Shown piece by piece: positions 44,010-52,156 of a stretch of DNA of 64,000 nucleotides (positions are counted from its first letter, which is position 1; every line of letters starts with the position of its first letter). The DNA is from an uncultured Saprospiraceae bacterium. Lineage in GTDB: Bacteria; Bacteroidota; Bacteroidia; Chitinophagales; Saprospiraceae. The notes under the pieces were generated by a model. That model made no database searches, had not been told where the DNA came from, and saw only the letters and a program-made list of their open reading frames with translations. Both the position numbers and the translations under genes were made by a program. The stretch covers positions 47,638 through 111,637 of the forward strand of contig CALFWO010000011.1 in the NCBI GenBank assembly GCA_937928045.1, given 5' to 3'.

Positions 44010-44939
44010 ATGAAAGTATCACAATCAATTTTAGCACTATGCATTATTTCATTTTTAGCGACTTCTTGTATCAGCAAGAAAAAACTATCTGTCATTCAAC
44101 AGGCTCATCAAGATAAACTCGCTCTTGCAAATAAGCAGCTAGGAAAATGCGGAGAGGAACTAAATACTTATTTATCAAAACTCTCCACCTGCGAGCAAGA
44201 AAGAGCTAATCTTCAGAATAAGCTGAACACCAATAAAGTTCAAATTTCAAGTTTGCAAGAACAATTAAAGGACGCAAAAAGTGTACGAGATCAGCAGCTA
44301 ACACAAGTCGGAGATTTAACGGTTTTATCGCAGGCGGCTAACGAAAACATCAAAGAGACCTTGGCCCAGATTGATAAAAAAGATCGATACATTCAACATT
44401 TGCAAGCAGTAAAAACTAAAGCCGATTCGATTAATCTGGCGCTGGCTGTAAACTTAAAGTCTGTTCTCAAAGATGGAATCGATGATAGTGATGTGGACAT
44501 TAAAGTTGATAAGACAGTAGTCTTTGTAAATATCTCGGATAAGATGTTGTATCAAAGTGGTAGTTCAATGTTGACCAATCGCGCAAATGAAGTACTTGGA
44601 AAGATTGCTCAAATCGTTAAAAGCAAACCTGACTTAGAAGTCATGGTTGAAGGATACACTGATAATGTTTCAATCAATAGTACTTGTATGCAAGATAACT
44701 GGGATTTGAGTGTAAAAAGAGCAACCTCTGTTGTAAGAGCATTGCAAAGAAATTATGGTGTGAATCCTAATAAATTAATTGCAGCTGGCAGGGGTGAATA
44801 CAACGCCTTAACAAGTAATGATAACCCAGAAGGCAGAAGCATGAATCGACGAACACGAATTATTTTATTGCCAAAGCTAAATCAGTTTTATGATTTGTTG
44901 GGACCTCAAGCAGAAGAAGAACAAGTGAATATAGAGTAA
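44010..44939 (+). CDS. OmpA-family lipoprotein
   Basis: A 309-residue protein with a lipoprotein signal (FLATSCISKK), a coiled coil of about 130 residues (residues 25-150) and a C-terminal OmpA-like peptidoglycan-binding domain. That domain has SGSSMLTNRANEVLGKIAQIV, VEGYTDN and RRTRIILLP. It probably tethers the outer membrane to the cell wall. The architecture resembles Pal-like or MotB-like proteins but lacks an inner-membrane helix. Confidence 0.9.
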   Translation: MKVSQSILALCIISFLATSCISKKKLSVIQQAHQDKLALANKQLGKCGEELNTYLSKLSTCEQERANLQNKLNTNKVQISSLQEQLKDAKSVRDQQLTQVGDLTVLSQAANENIKETLAQIDKKDRYIQHLQAVKTKADSINLALAVNLKSVLKDGIDDSDVDIKVDKTVVFVNISDKMLYQSGSSMLTNRANEVLGKIAQIVKSKPDLEVMVEGYTDNVSINSTCMQDNWDLSVKRATSVVRALQRNYGVNPNKLIAAGRGEYNALTSNDNPEGRSMNRRTRIILLPKLNQFYDLLGPQAEEEQVNIE

Positions 44940-44955
44940 TAAAATATTGTTTGAT

Positions 44956-44991
44956 AAAAAAAAGCCTCAAGTAATCTTGAGGCTTTTTTTT
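44956..44991 (+). terminator. Rho-independent terminator (GCCTCAAG type)
   Basis: AGCCTCAAG-TAAT-CTTGAGGCT stem flanked by an A-run and eight T. It is closely similar to the hairpins at 46001 and 51798. Confidence 0.93.
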
Positions 44992-45133
44992 ATCGCCACC
45001 ATAAATGAATACAAGTAAAAGTACTTCAATAAAATTAGGTATTTATACTGCAGAAAATAGTCATTCGAACCAGTAATTTCATACCAGTTTTGACAACATC
45101 TCATCGCTTATTCTCAATTTTAATATTTAAAAA

Positions 45134-45982
45134 ATGAATTCCTCATCCAAACCAACTCCAACTCATATTGCGGTACTTTCTTATAACATTTGTTTTCAAG
45201 CAATGACGCATAATGCCTCAGGTTCTGCACCAGTACTTGGTGCAAAATGCACCTTTCTACCAGGCACCAAACTGACCACTTGCGCTAAAAACATGGCACA
45301 AATGATTGAAGCCCTACCAGCTTCTCTTAACGTTCCATCATTAGACTTTGTAGGTTTTCAAGAAGCAAGTTACTGGTATGAGCAAACTGCTGCTGCGCCA
45401 AACACCTTAGGGAAAATGCAATGCTTTCATTCAAAAGAAGGGCGAAGCGATATGGCAAGTTATTACGATGGAAATAAATACACCCTAGTAAAAAGTTTTA
45501 CTGGAGATTTTTCAAGAGACCGACCATATCAAATTCTAGTATTGAAAAATACTTTTGATTCTTCGGGTACCATTTTTATCAATGCTCATAATCCGCATGG
45601 TTATTCTTATGACCAAATGAGGACACATTATAGTAATGCAGTTAGAGGCAAACTAAGCGATGCTGAAAAAACATACCGCATCATTGCAGTGGGTGATTAT
45701 AATGAAACAAGTTGGGACTGGAACAAGAGAGATATGTATTCCCACGAATGGAATCCATTTAAAAGTGAAATTATGAAAACCAAAATAAGTGTAGTTGGAC
45801 CAATAATCAGTTGCGCCGAGGATGGGAAATGGGCAGATGCTAATGTAAACGCCATCGGAATGAGAGGAGGAGATTATATATTTGATAGTCGAGATCCTGC
45901 TCCAATTCAAGTACCTCCATTGTACAAGTATGATCAATATATGTCAGACCACTTGCCTATCGTTGCATTGCTACCAAAATAG
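45134..45982 (+). CDS. Endonuclease/exonuclease/phosphatase-superfamily protein
   Basis: A 282-residue protein without a signal peptide. EEP-fold motifs appear in order: LSYNI, FVGFQEASYW (metal Glu), FINAHNPHG, VGDYNE (Asp/Asn) and SDHLPIVALLPK (catalytic Asp-His). It is likely a Mg-dependent phosphodiesterase or nuclease of the DNase I-like type. The substrate is unknown. Two Cys-containing loops (GAKCTFLPGTKLTTC) are unusual for cytoplasmic members. Confidence 0.85.
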   Translation: MNSSSKPTPTHIAVLSYNICFQAMTHNASGSAPVLGAKCTFLPGTKLTTCAKNMAQMIEALPASLNVPSLDFVGFQEASYWYEQTAAAPNTLGKMQCFHSKEGRSDMASYYDGNKYTLVKSFTGDFSRDRPYQILVLKNTFDSSGTIFINAHNPHGYSYDQMRTHYSNAVRGKLSDAEKTYRIIAVGDYNETSWDWNKRDMYSHEWNPFKSEIMKTKISVVGPIISCAEDGKWADANVNAIGMRGGDYIFDSRDPAPIQVPPLYKYDQYMSDHLPIVALLPK

Positions 45983-46000
45983 GTAAGGATTTAAACAAAA

Positions 46001-46028
46001 ATAGCTTCAAGATTACTTGAAGCTATTT
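46001..46028 (+). terminator. Hairpin terminator (GCTTCAAG type)
   Basis: ATAGCTTCAAG-ATTA-CTTGAAGCTAT, 11 bp perfect, short T-run. It lies 19 bp after the EEP gene. Confidence 0.75.
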
Positions 46029-46103
46029 CATCTAAATTTTTGGTTGAAATATCTTTAGTGATAGGCGTAGCAAATGATCCTATGGTAAGTCTTCCACGTG
46101 GAA

Positions 46104-46511
46104 TTACTTAAATATAGTCTTATCATACTTAGAAGCTGAATTATCACTCTTTCTTGCACTCTTATCGTATCGCATAGTCAAATGCAAGTATAGAGATCTT
46201 GAACCTCTAAGGATTTTTAAATAAGTAATACCCGCAATTGCAATGGCCAATAACATTGCTTGGTTTACTGACCAATCAAATTTAAATACCATTAATAGAG
46301 CTGGAAGTAGCAGCATCCATGAGGATATTCCATACGAAATGATCAGTGCTCCAAAATAAAAACCAGGTTCCGGATGATAATCCAAGCTACAGTTTGGGCA
46401 TTTTGCATGCATATCAAGTGGATTTGATATATCAAATGGCTTTTTATACAAATCGCCTTCACGACATTTAGGGCATTTATAATTCCACATTGATTTAAAA
46501 GAAAATTTCAT
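46104..46511 (-). CDS. DUF983 membrane protein
   Basis: A 135-residue protein with an N-terminal zinc-ribbon-like CPKCREGDLY...CPNC pair, then PEPGFYFGALIISYG and two transmembrane helices (WMLLLPALLMVF, AMLLAIAIAGITYL). This is the standard DUF983 layout. The function is unknown. It is the last gene in the minus-strand direction after the YeeE/YedE pair (83 bp gap) and may be cotranscribed. Confidence 0.85.
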   Translation of the reverse strand: MKFSFKSMWNYKCPKCREGDLYKKPFDISNPLDMHAKCPNCSLDYHPEPGFYFGALIISYGISSWMLLLPALLMVFKFDWSVNQAMLLAIAIAGITYLKILRGSRSLYLHLTMRYDKSARKSDNSASKYDKTIFK

Positions 46512-46593
46512 ACGTATCTAACTTTATTAAAATAAATGTAATGATCAATTTCGTTTAAATGGCATATGACTGAAATATTTCATTTATTAAATT

Positions 46594-47007
46594 TTAGTGC
46601 GGCAGCCTATTTCTCAGCGCTCCATAAAAATAAGTTCCAATGGTTGCTGAGCCGATAACGATTAATATTGCCCATGCACCATGTCCCAATAAAGTAAACA
46701 TTGGACCCGGACAAGCGCCGGTCATGGCCCAACCAAGACCGAAAATAATGCCACCAAAAAGATAACGAGGAATACTCATGTCCTTATCTTTAAAAGATAT
46801 GAGATCCCCTTTAATTGTTTTTCCCCGTAGTTTTTTTATACTCAATTTAACTAAAGCGCCAACGATCACGGCTGTACCTATAATACCATACATATGAAAA
46901 CTTTCGAATCGAAACATTTCCTGAATTCGAAACCAAGAAATGGCTTCAGATTTCGTCATGACTATTCCAAAAAAAATACCGGTTACAAAAAATTTTACAA
47001 ATTTCAT
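46594..47007 (-). CDS. YeeE/YedE (DUF6691) sulfur-transport half-protein
   Basis: A 137-residue membrane protein with FGIVMTKSEAISWFRIQEMF near the N-terminus and the Cys motif MTGACPGPMF in a later helix. In YeeE-type transporters such conserved Cys residues relay thiosulfate or persulfide sulfur across the membrane. It follows its partner half by 12 bp, as is usual for split YeeE/YedE pairs. Confidence 0.88.
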   Translation of the reverse strand: MKFVKFFVTGIFFGIVMTKSEAISWFRIQEMFRFESFHMYGIIGTAVIVGALVKLSIKKLRGKTIKGDLISFKDKDMSIPRYLFGGIIFGLGWAMTGACPGPMFTLLGHGAWAILIVIGSATIGTYFYGALRNRLPH

Positions 47008-47019
47008 TTTAATTAATTT

Positions 47020-47607
47020 TTAAAGGATTAATAACTTAGGAAGTATTATCCAAGACATTAAAAGCCCACCAATAAAGAATCCAACAACGGCTATTAATGA
47101 TGGTATTTGTAAACTGGAGAGCCCATTAATAGCATGGCCCGAAGTGCAGCCTCCTGCATACCTTGAACCAAACCCTACCAAAAATCCTCCAGCAATTAAA
47201 AACACAAAACTTCTAAAACTAAATAAATTAGTGCTCCCAAATATTTCAGTTGGCAGATACCCTCTACCTTCGGCAATGGTGGCCGGAGCATTTATTCCCA
47301 CACTTTCCAAATAGATTTGTGTCGAATCTGAAATTTGAACAGGGTCGGAGCTTGGTAAATATGAAACAGCAATAAAACCGCCGATAATGGCTCCTCCAAT
47401 GAAAACTAAATTCCAAATTTGTTTCTTCCAATTAAAGTCAAAAAAAGAATGCGTATTACCGGCACCTCCGATGGCGCAGAACGTTCTTAAATTTGAAGAG
47501 ACTCCAAACTCTCCACCGAACCATAACAACAAAGTCATTATGCTTACCAAGGCCAATCCTGAAATAGACCAATGCCACGGTTGGCTTATAAATTCAATAA
47601 AATTCAT
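47020..47607 (-). CDS. YeeE/YedE-family sulfur transporter half-protein
   Basis: 195 residues from ATG 47607 (NFIEFISQPWHWSISGLALV). It has several transmembrane helices and the conserved motif RYAGGCTSGHAINGLSSLQ, whose Cys is the sulfur-relay residue of the YeeE family. It pairs with the DUF6691 half encoded 12 bp downstream. The MBL-rhodanese gene lies 61 bp upstream on the same strand, so imported reduced sulfur may feed that enzyme. Confidence 0.9.
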   Translation of the reverse strand: MNFIEFISQPWHWSISGLALVSIMTLLLWFGGEFGVSSNLRTFCAIGGAGNTHSFFDFNWKKQIWNLVFIGGAIIGGFIAVSYLPSSDPVQISDSTQIYLESVGINAPATIAEGRGYLPTEIFGSTNLFSFRSFVFLIAGGFLVGFGSRYAGGCTSGHAINGLSSLQIPSLIAVVGFFIGGLLMSWIILPKLLIL

Positions 47608-47668
47608 ACTGCTTTTGTTATCATTATGAGAAGTATTGCTTAACACTCAATACTTATTTTTCAATAAT

Positions 47669-49120
47669 TTATATTACTGCTTTGAACGCTTTGTCAATAT
47701 CTTCTTGTACAATTCCTGTAGGGCAAGTGAAATCAGTTTTTGGAGCATTAGTTAGTTCTATACTTTTCCACCCCCCTGCTACGTCCACTATATTTTGAAA
47801 TCCTCTAGCTTTTAAAATTGAGGCGGCAATCATCGATCTATAACCCCCTGCACAATGAATATGATAAGTATCATTGCGATTCAATTTGTGCATGTTTTGA
47901 TTTATATAATCAAGTGGAAAATTTGTTCCGGCTTCTAAATGATGGGAAAGAAACTCTGTTGGTTTGCGTACATCTAAAACTGTTTCAACCTTACCAGACT
48001 TCAATTTATCTGCAAATTTATCTGCCGAAATAGATATGACTTGATCAGTTTCTCGATTATTAGCTACCCACGCCTCAATACCTCCGTTTAAGAATCCGAG
48101 CGTGTTGTCATAACCAACTCTTGCCAATCTTGTGACCACTTCTTCAGCTCTTCCTTCTTCGGCAATAATTACAATGGGCTGCTGGATGTCTGTAATCAAA
48201 GCTCCTACCCATGGAGCAAAACCACCATCTATTCCAATTGATATGGAATTTGGAATATGCGCTTTTGCAAATTTCAACGGCTTTCTAGTATCCAACATTA
48301 GAGCTTCATGTGATTCTACTAACTTTTCAAATTCAGAAGGAGTCAATGGAACAGCACCCTTACTCAACACTTCATCAAAACTGCCATAACCGAATTTGTT
48401 CATTATTGCATTTTTGGCAAAATATTGTGGGGCCGGCATTAAACCTGAGGTCACTTCCTTTATAAATTCTTCTTTTGTCATATCCTCCCGAAGCGCGTAA
48501 TTGTTTTTTTTCTGATCACCCAAATATCCCCAAGTATCTTTGCTAAGATTTTTTCCACAAGCTGAGCCAGCACCGTGAGCAGGATATACAATTACATCAT
48601 CTGCAAGTGGCATTATTTTTTTTCTCAGACTATTATAAAGAAATCCAGCAAGATCTTCCTTTGTTACAGCTCCTTGCTTGATTGCGAGATCAGGACGCCC
48701 AACATCTCCAAGAAATAAAGTATCACCTGAGAATATTGCATGATCTTTCCCACTCTCCTCTTTCAATAAATAAACTGAACTTTCCATTGTATGTCCAGGA
48801 GTGTGCAACACTTTGAAAGTCAACTTTCCAACTTTCAACTCCTCCTGGTCTTTTGCAGAATAAATATCATATTCGGTCTTTGCCATTGGACCAAATACGA
48901 TAGTAGCTCCTGTTTTTTTTGCCAGATCTAAATGACCAGAAACAAAATCAGCATGAAAATGTGTCTCAAAAATATATTTCAATTTAACCCCTTCTCTTGC
49001 TAATTTTTCAATGTAGGGTTCTGTTTCTCTAATTGGGTCAATAATTACAGCTTCTCCTCCACTTTCAATATAGTAAGCTCCTTGAGCCAAACATCCTGTA
49101 TAGATTTGTTCTACTTTCAT
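47669..49120 (-). CDS. MBL-fold persulfide dioxygenase-like protein fused to two rhodanese domains
   Basis: A 483-residue protein. The metallo-beta-lactamase domain (1-250) has THFHADF, HTPGHT, FSGDTLFLGDVGRPDL and YPAHGAGSACG, as in ETHE1/CstB-type persulfide dioxygenases. Rhodanese 1 (about 265-360) has IIAEEGRAEE where the active-site Cys should be, so it is probably inactive. Rhodanese 2 (about 375-475) has the catalytic loop CAGGYRS. It likely oxidises glutathione- or protein-persulfide and moves sulfane sulfur. The gene is preceded by a perfect -7 box and a Crp-like site. Confidence 0.93.
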   Translation of the reverse strand: MKVEQIYTGCLAQGAYYIESGGEAVIIDPIRETEPYIEKLAREGVKLKYIFETHFHADFVSGHLDLAKKTGATIVFGPMAKTEYDIYSAKDQEELKVGKLTFKVLHTPGHTMESSVYLLKEESGKDHAIFSGDTLFLGDVGRPDLAIKQGAVTKEDLAGFLYNSLRKKIMPLADDVIVYPAHGAGSACGKNLSKDTWGYLGDQKKNNYALREDMTKEEFIKEVTSGLMPAPQYFAKNAIMNKFGYGSFDEVLSKGAVPLTPSEFEKLVESHEALMLDTRKPLKFAKAHIPNSISIGIDGGFAPWVGALITDIQQPIVIIAEEGRAEEVVTRLARVGYDNTLGFLNGGIEAWVANNRETDQVISISADKFADKLKSGKVETVLDVRKPTEFLSHHLEAGTNFPLDYINQNMHKLNRNDTYHIHCAGGYRSMIAASILKARGFQNIVDVAGGWKSIELTNAPKTDFTCPTGIVQEDIDKAFKAVI

Positions 49121-49153
49121 TATTGCAAAATTTTAATTAGTATTCATCTTATG

Positions 49154-49161
49154 CAAACATA
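49154..49161 (-). promoter_or_regulatory. -7 box of the MBL-rhodanese promoter
   Basis: TATGTTTG on the minus strand, an exact TAnnTTTG. It lies 33 bp upstream of the ATG at 49120. No TTG is present at the -33 position; a Crp-like palindrome takes its place, as expected for an activator-dependent promoter. Confidence 0.7.
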
Positions 49162-49182
49162 AAGGGGATATTTGAGTAAGAG

Positions 49183-49196
49183 TGTAACCTAGATCA
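49183..49196. promoter_or_regulatory. Crp/Fnr-like operator, MBL-rhodanese promoter
   Basis: GTAACCTAGATCAC, an imperfect palindrome of the GTRACC-N2-GGTYAC type in the wider word AGTGTAACCTAGATCAC. Its centre (49189.5) is 28.5 bp from the upstream edge of the -7 box, close to -41 from the predicted start. Confidence 0.65.
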
Positions 49197-50933
49197 CCTT
49201 ACGGGTTTTACGTTGCTTTGCATGGTGTATTTAAAATGATTAGTTGCAAATTTATTTGCAGCACTATTCACAAAAGCATCTACAGCTTCTTGGGTACTCC
49301 TGAAGAAATATTGCTTTCCTATTTTTTCAATGCTCTGACTTCGAAACAAAGCATCCCTCACCGGACCTCTTACCTCGCTAAAATAAATTTCTCGCCCAGC
49401 TAAACGGTATTCTTCTAACACCTCTTCTACGGCATATAAAGCACTACTATCCAATTGATTTACACTTCCAAAATCTAAAATCACAGCTTTCAATTGCTCA
49501 TTCTCTTCGAGTACTTTTTCCAATGTTTCTTTGAAGAAAGTGGTGTTGGCAAAATACAACTGAGCATCAAATCTTAGAATCTTTAGATCCTCTATTTCTT
49601 TTAGATTGGGAAATCGAGCAACATTTCTATAGTGTGAGGTATCGGGGATTTTACCCAAGAATGCTACATGCGGTCGGGTTGTTCGATAAATTACTATTGC
49701 AAGGGATAGAAAAACTCCTGCTCCAATTCCCTTCTCTATTCCTAAAGTTAATGTTGTAAAAAAGGTCGCAATCAACATCCAAAAGTCAGTCTTGTTAGCT
49801 GCCCATAGATGCTTGGCTTCCTTTAGATCAATTAATTCAAAGACTGCAACCATAATCACCGATGCTAAGATTGCTTTTGGTAGATAATAGAATAGTGGTG
49901 TTAAGAATAAAAGAGTGAGAATAATTAATATTGCTGAAGTTACAGCTGCGAATCCTGTTTTAGCGCCAGACTGATCGTTAACTGCAGTTCTTGAAAAACC
50001 TCCTGTAGTTGGATAAGATTGAATAAATGATCCTCCAATATTAGCTAAACCCAAAGCGATTAGTTCCTGATTCGCAATAACTTTATAGTCTTTATGTTTG
50101 CTTTGAATGGCTTTTGCAACAGCAATACTTTCCATAAAACTTACCAATGCAATGGCCAGTGAAGAGGGAATTAGTAATTGTATGGAAGTTAGGTTAAAAG
50201 AAGGTAAAACAAAGTCTGGTAAACCAGCAGGTACATTCCCTACGATTTTTACACCTTTTTCTGAAAGGCCTAATGACCAGACGGCTACCGTACTGACAAT
50301 TACCGCAACCAAAGGACCAGGGATGGCTTTATTAATTCTCTTTACAACCTTAATCAAAATGATGCCGCTGATGCCAACCGCAAAAATCAGCCAATTTATT
50401 TCATTTATTTTTTCAAATGCATTGATCAAAATTTCATAGATATAATGGCTCCTTGGAATATCAATACCCAGCAAATGTTTAAGTTGGCTTAGCCCTATAA
50501 TTAATGCTGCTGCAGAAGTAAAACCACTAATAACTGGATGAGATAAAAAATTTACTAAAAACCCCATTCTAAAAACCCCAAGAAGAAATTGAATGAGTCC
50601 CACTAAAAATGCCAAAGTAATGGACATCACAATATAAAGTTCTGTTCCTTCTTGTGTTAATGCTCCCACCCCGGCTGCTGTTAATATTGAAACCATCGCC
50701 ACTGGACCCACAGCCAATTGCCTTGAAGTTCCGAGAAATGCATATATAATTAGAGGCAGTGTCGAAGCGTATAATCCATAAATCGGCGGCAGACCTGCAA
50801 TCATAGCGTATGCCATGCCTTGTGGAATTAGCATTACACCAACGGTTAGGCCTGCAGAAATATCGCCTTTGAGGTTTGTTTTATTATAATCAGAAATCCA
50901 CTCTGAGGATGGGATAAATTTTTTCCAATTCAT
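49194..50933 (-). CDS. SulP-family anion transporter with STAS domain
   Basis: About 579 residues from ATG 50933 (NWKKFIPSSEWISDYN). It has an SLC26/SulP transmembrane core with DISAGLTVGVMLIPQGMAYAMIAGLPPIYGLYAS, PVISGFTSAAALIIGLSQLK and SFIQSYPTTGGFSRTAVN, followed by a C-terminal STAS domain (about 440-555, VILDFGSVNQLDSSALYAV). It probably imports sulfate or a related anion. Its stop codon lies next to the Crp-like site of the MBL-rhodanese promoter, and its own promoter carries the twin of that site. Confidence 0.93.
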   Translation of the reverse strand: MNWKKFIPSSEWISDYNKTNLKGDISAGLTVGVMLIPQGMAYAMIAGLPPIYGLYASTLPLIIYAFLGTSRQLAVGPVAMVSILTAAGVGALTQEGTELYIVMSITLAFLVGLIQFLLGVFRMGFLVNFLSHPVISGFTSAAALIIGLSQLKHLLGIDIPRSHYIYEILINAFEKINEINWLIFAVGISGIILIKVVKRINKAIPGPLVAVIVSTVAVWSLGLSEKGVKIVGNVPAGLPDFVLPSFNLTSIQLLIPSSLAIALVSFMESIAVAKAIQSKHKDYKVIANQELIALGLANIGGSFIQSYPTTGGFSRTAVNDQSGAKTGFAAVTSAILIILTLLFLTPLFYYLPKAILASVIMVAVFELIDLKEAKHLWAANKTDFWMLIATFFTTLTLGIEKGIGAGVFLSLAIVIYRTTRPHVAFLGKIPDTSHYRNVARFPNLKEIEDLKILRFDAQLYFANTTFFKETLEKVLEENEQLKAVILDFGSVNQLDSSALYAVEEVLEEYRLAGREIYFSEVRGPVRDALFRSQSIEKIGKQYFFRSTQEAVDAFVNSAANKFATNHFKYTMQSNVKPVR

Positions 50934-50963
50934 AAACAGGACATTAATCGAGCAATAAATGTC

Positions 50964-50971
50964 CAAAGTTA
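50964..50971 (-). promoter_or_regulatory. -7 box of the SulP promoter
   Basis: TAACTTTG on the minus strand, an exact TAnnTTTG, 30 bp upstream of the ATG at 50933. Like the MBL-rhodanese promoter it lacks a clear TTG at -33. Confidence 0.7.
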
Positions 50972-50992
50972 TGTCTATCACTTTGTTTGAAG

Positions 50993-51006
50993 TGTGACCG
51001 AGGTTA
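50993..51006. promoter_or_regulatory. Crp/Fnr-like operator, SulP promoter
   Basis: GTGACCGAGGTTAC, a near-perfect GTRACC-N2-GGTYAC palindrome within AGTGTGACCGAGGTTAC, which differs from the 49181 word at 4 of 17 positions. Its centre (50999.5) is 28.5 bp from the -7 box, exactly as at the other promoter. Confidence 0.7.
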
Positions 51007-51089
51007 CTAAAGGTGATTGAACTTGAATAGTTGAATTCGTCAATAAAGTAATTAACTCTAGAAATAGTTTTAATGGAAAAGTAGATATT

Positions 51090-51746
51090 CTATTTACTAA
51101 ATTCAGTTACCTCCACATGTTTTCTTGTTAAACGTACAACACCATCAAGTTCTAATTTTTTAAGAAGTCTAGAAACAACAACCCGAGAAGAATTTAAGTC
51201 TGAAGCGATCTGAAAGTGGGTGATATTCAATTTTTTTTCTTTTGTAACCATTACTTTTTCTCTTAAATACTTTTGAAGTCTTTGTTCAAGGTTGTCAAAT
51301 GCTAAACTATCAATTGCATTCAGCATATCATTCAAACGTATATCGTAACTCTCCAAAATGAAATTCCTCCAAGTCCGAAATTTCACCATCCAATCCTCCA
51401 TTTTCTCAACAGGGATAAATAGGATTTCGGATTTTGCCTCTGTAATAGCTCGGATTTTGCTTTTAGATTTCGTAGAACAACATTTTAAAGTCACCGCACA
51501 AGTATCTCCTAACTCCAAGTAATAAAGTAACAACTCGCGCCCTTCTTTATCTTCACTTAATATTTTTATCGATCCTTCAATTACAATTGGCATGTGTGTT
51601 ATAACCTGTCCAATATCCATTAATTCATGGTCGGCCTCAAAAATCTTCGCATGGCCATATTTACAAATTTCACGAATTAAATCAGTTTCAAAGAGAAATT
51701 GGAAGCGCTCATGTAATTTATTATAACAGGCAAGGTCAAATGACAT
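51090..51746 (-). CDS. Crp/Fnr-family transcription regulator with Cys cluster
   Basis: 218 residues from ATG 51746. It has an N-terminal cyclic-nucleotide-binding-like domain (VIEGSIKILSEDKEGRELLLYYLELGD) and a C-terminal helix-turn-helix (THFQIASDLNSSRVVVSRLLKKLELDGVVRL). The beta-roll contains DTCAVTLKCCSTKS, three closely spaced cysteines where Crp binds cAMP, plus upstream Cys residues. This suggests redox, persulfide or Fe-S sensing rather than nucleotide sensing. It lies next to two Crp-like sites in front of sulfur genes and is their likely activator. Confidence 0.9.
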   Translation of the reverse strand: MSFDLACYNKLHERFQFLFETDLIREICKYGHAKIFEADHELMDIGQVITHMPIVIEGSIKILSEDKEGRELLLYYLELGDTCAVTLKCCSTKSKSKIRAITEAKSEILFIPVEKMEDWMVKFRTWRNFILESYDIRLNDMLNAIDSLAFDNLEQRLQKYLREKVMVTKEKKLNITHFQIASDLNSSRVVVSRLLKKLELDGVVRLTRKHVEVTEFSK

Positions 51747-51790
51747 TGAATTTATATTTAAGTGTTCACGCCAGATTAAATCCAATAAAC

Positions 51791-51823
51791 AAAAAAAGCC
51801 TCAAGTAAACTTGAAGCTTTTTT
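51791..51823 (-). terminator. Terminator of tRNA-Asp
   Basis: On the minus strand, GCTTCAAG-TTTA-CTTGAGGC followed by seven T. One pair is T-G on this strand but C-A on the other, which fixes the direction. It lies just downstream of tRNA-Asp. Confidence 0.88.
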
Positions 51824-51824
51824 G

Positions 51825-51898
51825 CGGTCCGGACGGGACTCGAACCCGCGACCCCCTGCGTGACAGGCAGGTATTCTAACCAGCTGAACTACCGGACC
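51825..51898 (-). tRNA. tRNA-Asp (GTC)
   Basis: A complete cloverleaf on the minus strand: acceptor GGTCCGG/CCGGACC with discriminator G, D arm with AGCTGGTTA, anticodon loop CTGTCAC with GTC, and T arm GCGGG-TTCGAGT-CCCGT (one G-T pair). CCA is not encoded. It is followed on the same strand by a terminator and then the Crp/Fnr gene. Confidence 0.97.
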
Positions 51899-52156
51899 GT
51901 TTAGCCTCATTTCCGAGGCGACTGCAAAAGTATGACCTTTGGGCATTTAGGGCAAGTCTTTCGAGGTTTTTTTTTCAACAATATTTTTAACTTACTGATT
52001 TATAAAACATTAGATATTCGATAAATTTTGGAACATCCAACTTTTGAGTGATTTAAGTTAAATGAAATTGGTTTTTATCCTTCAATTTCCCTTTTCTGCA
52101 CTTTCTCAACCCATTTCCAGATTAATGATGACCATTTGTTTTTTATAAAATGCTAA

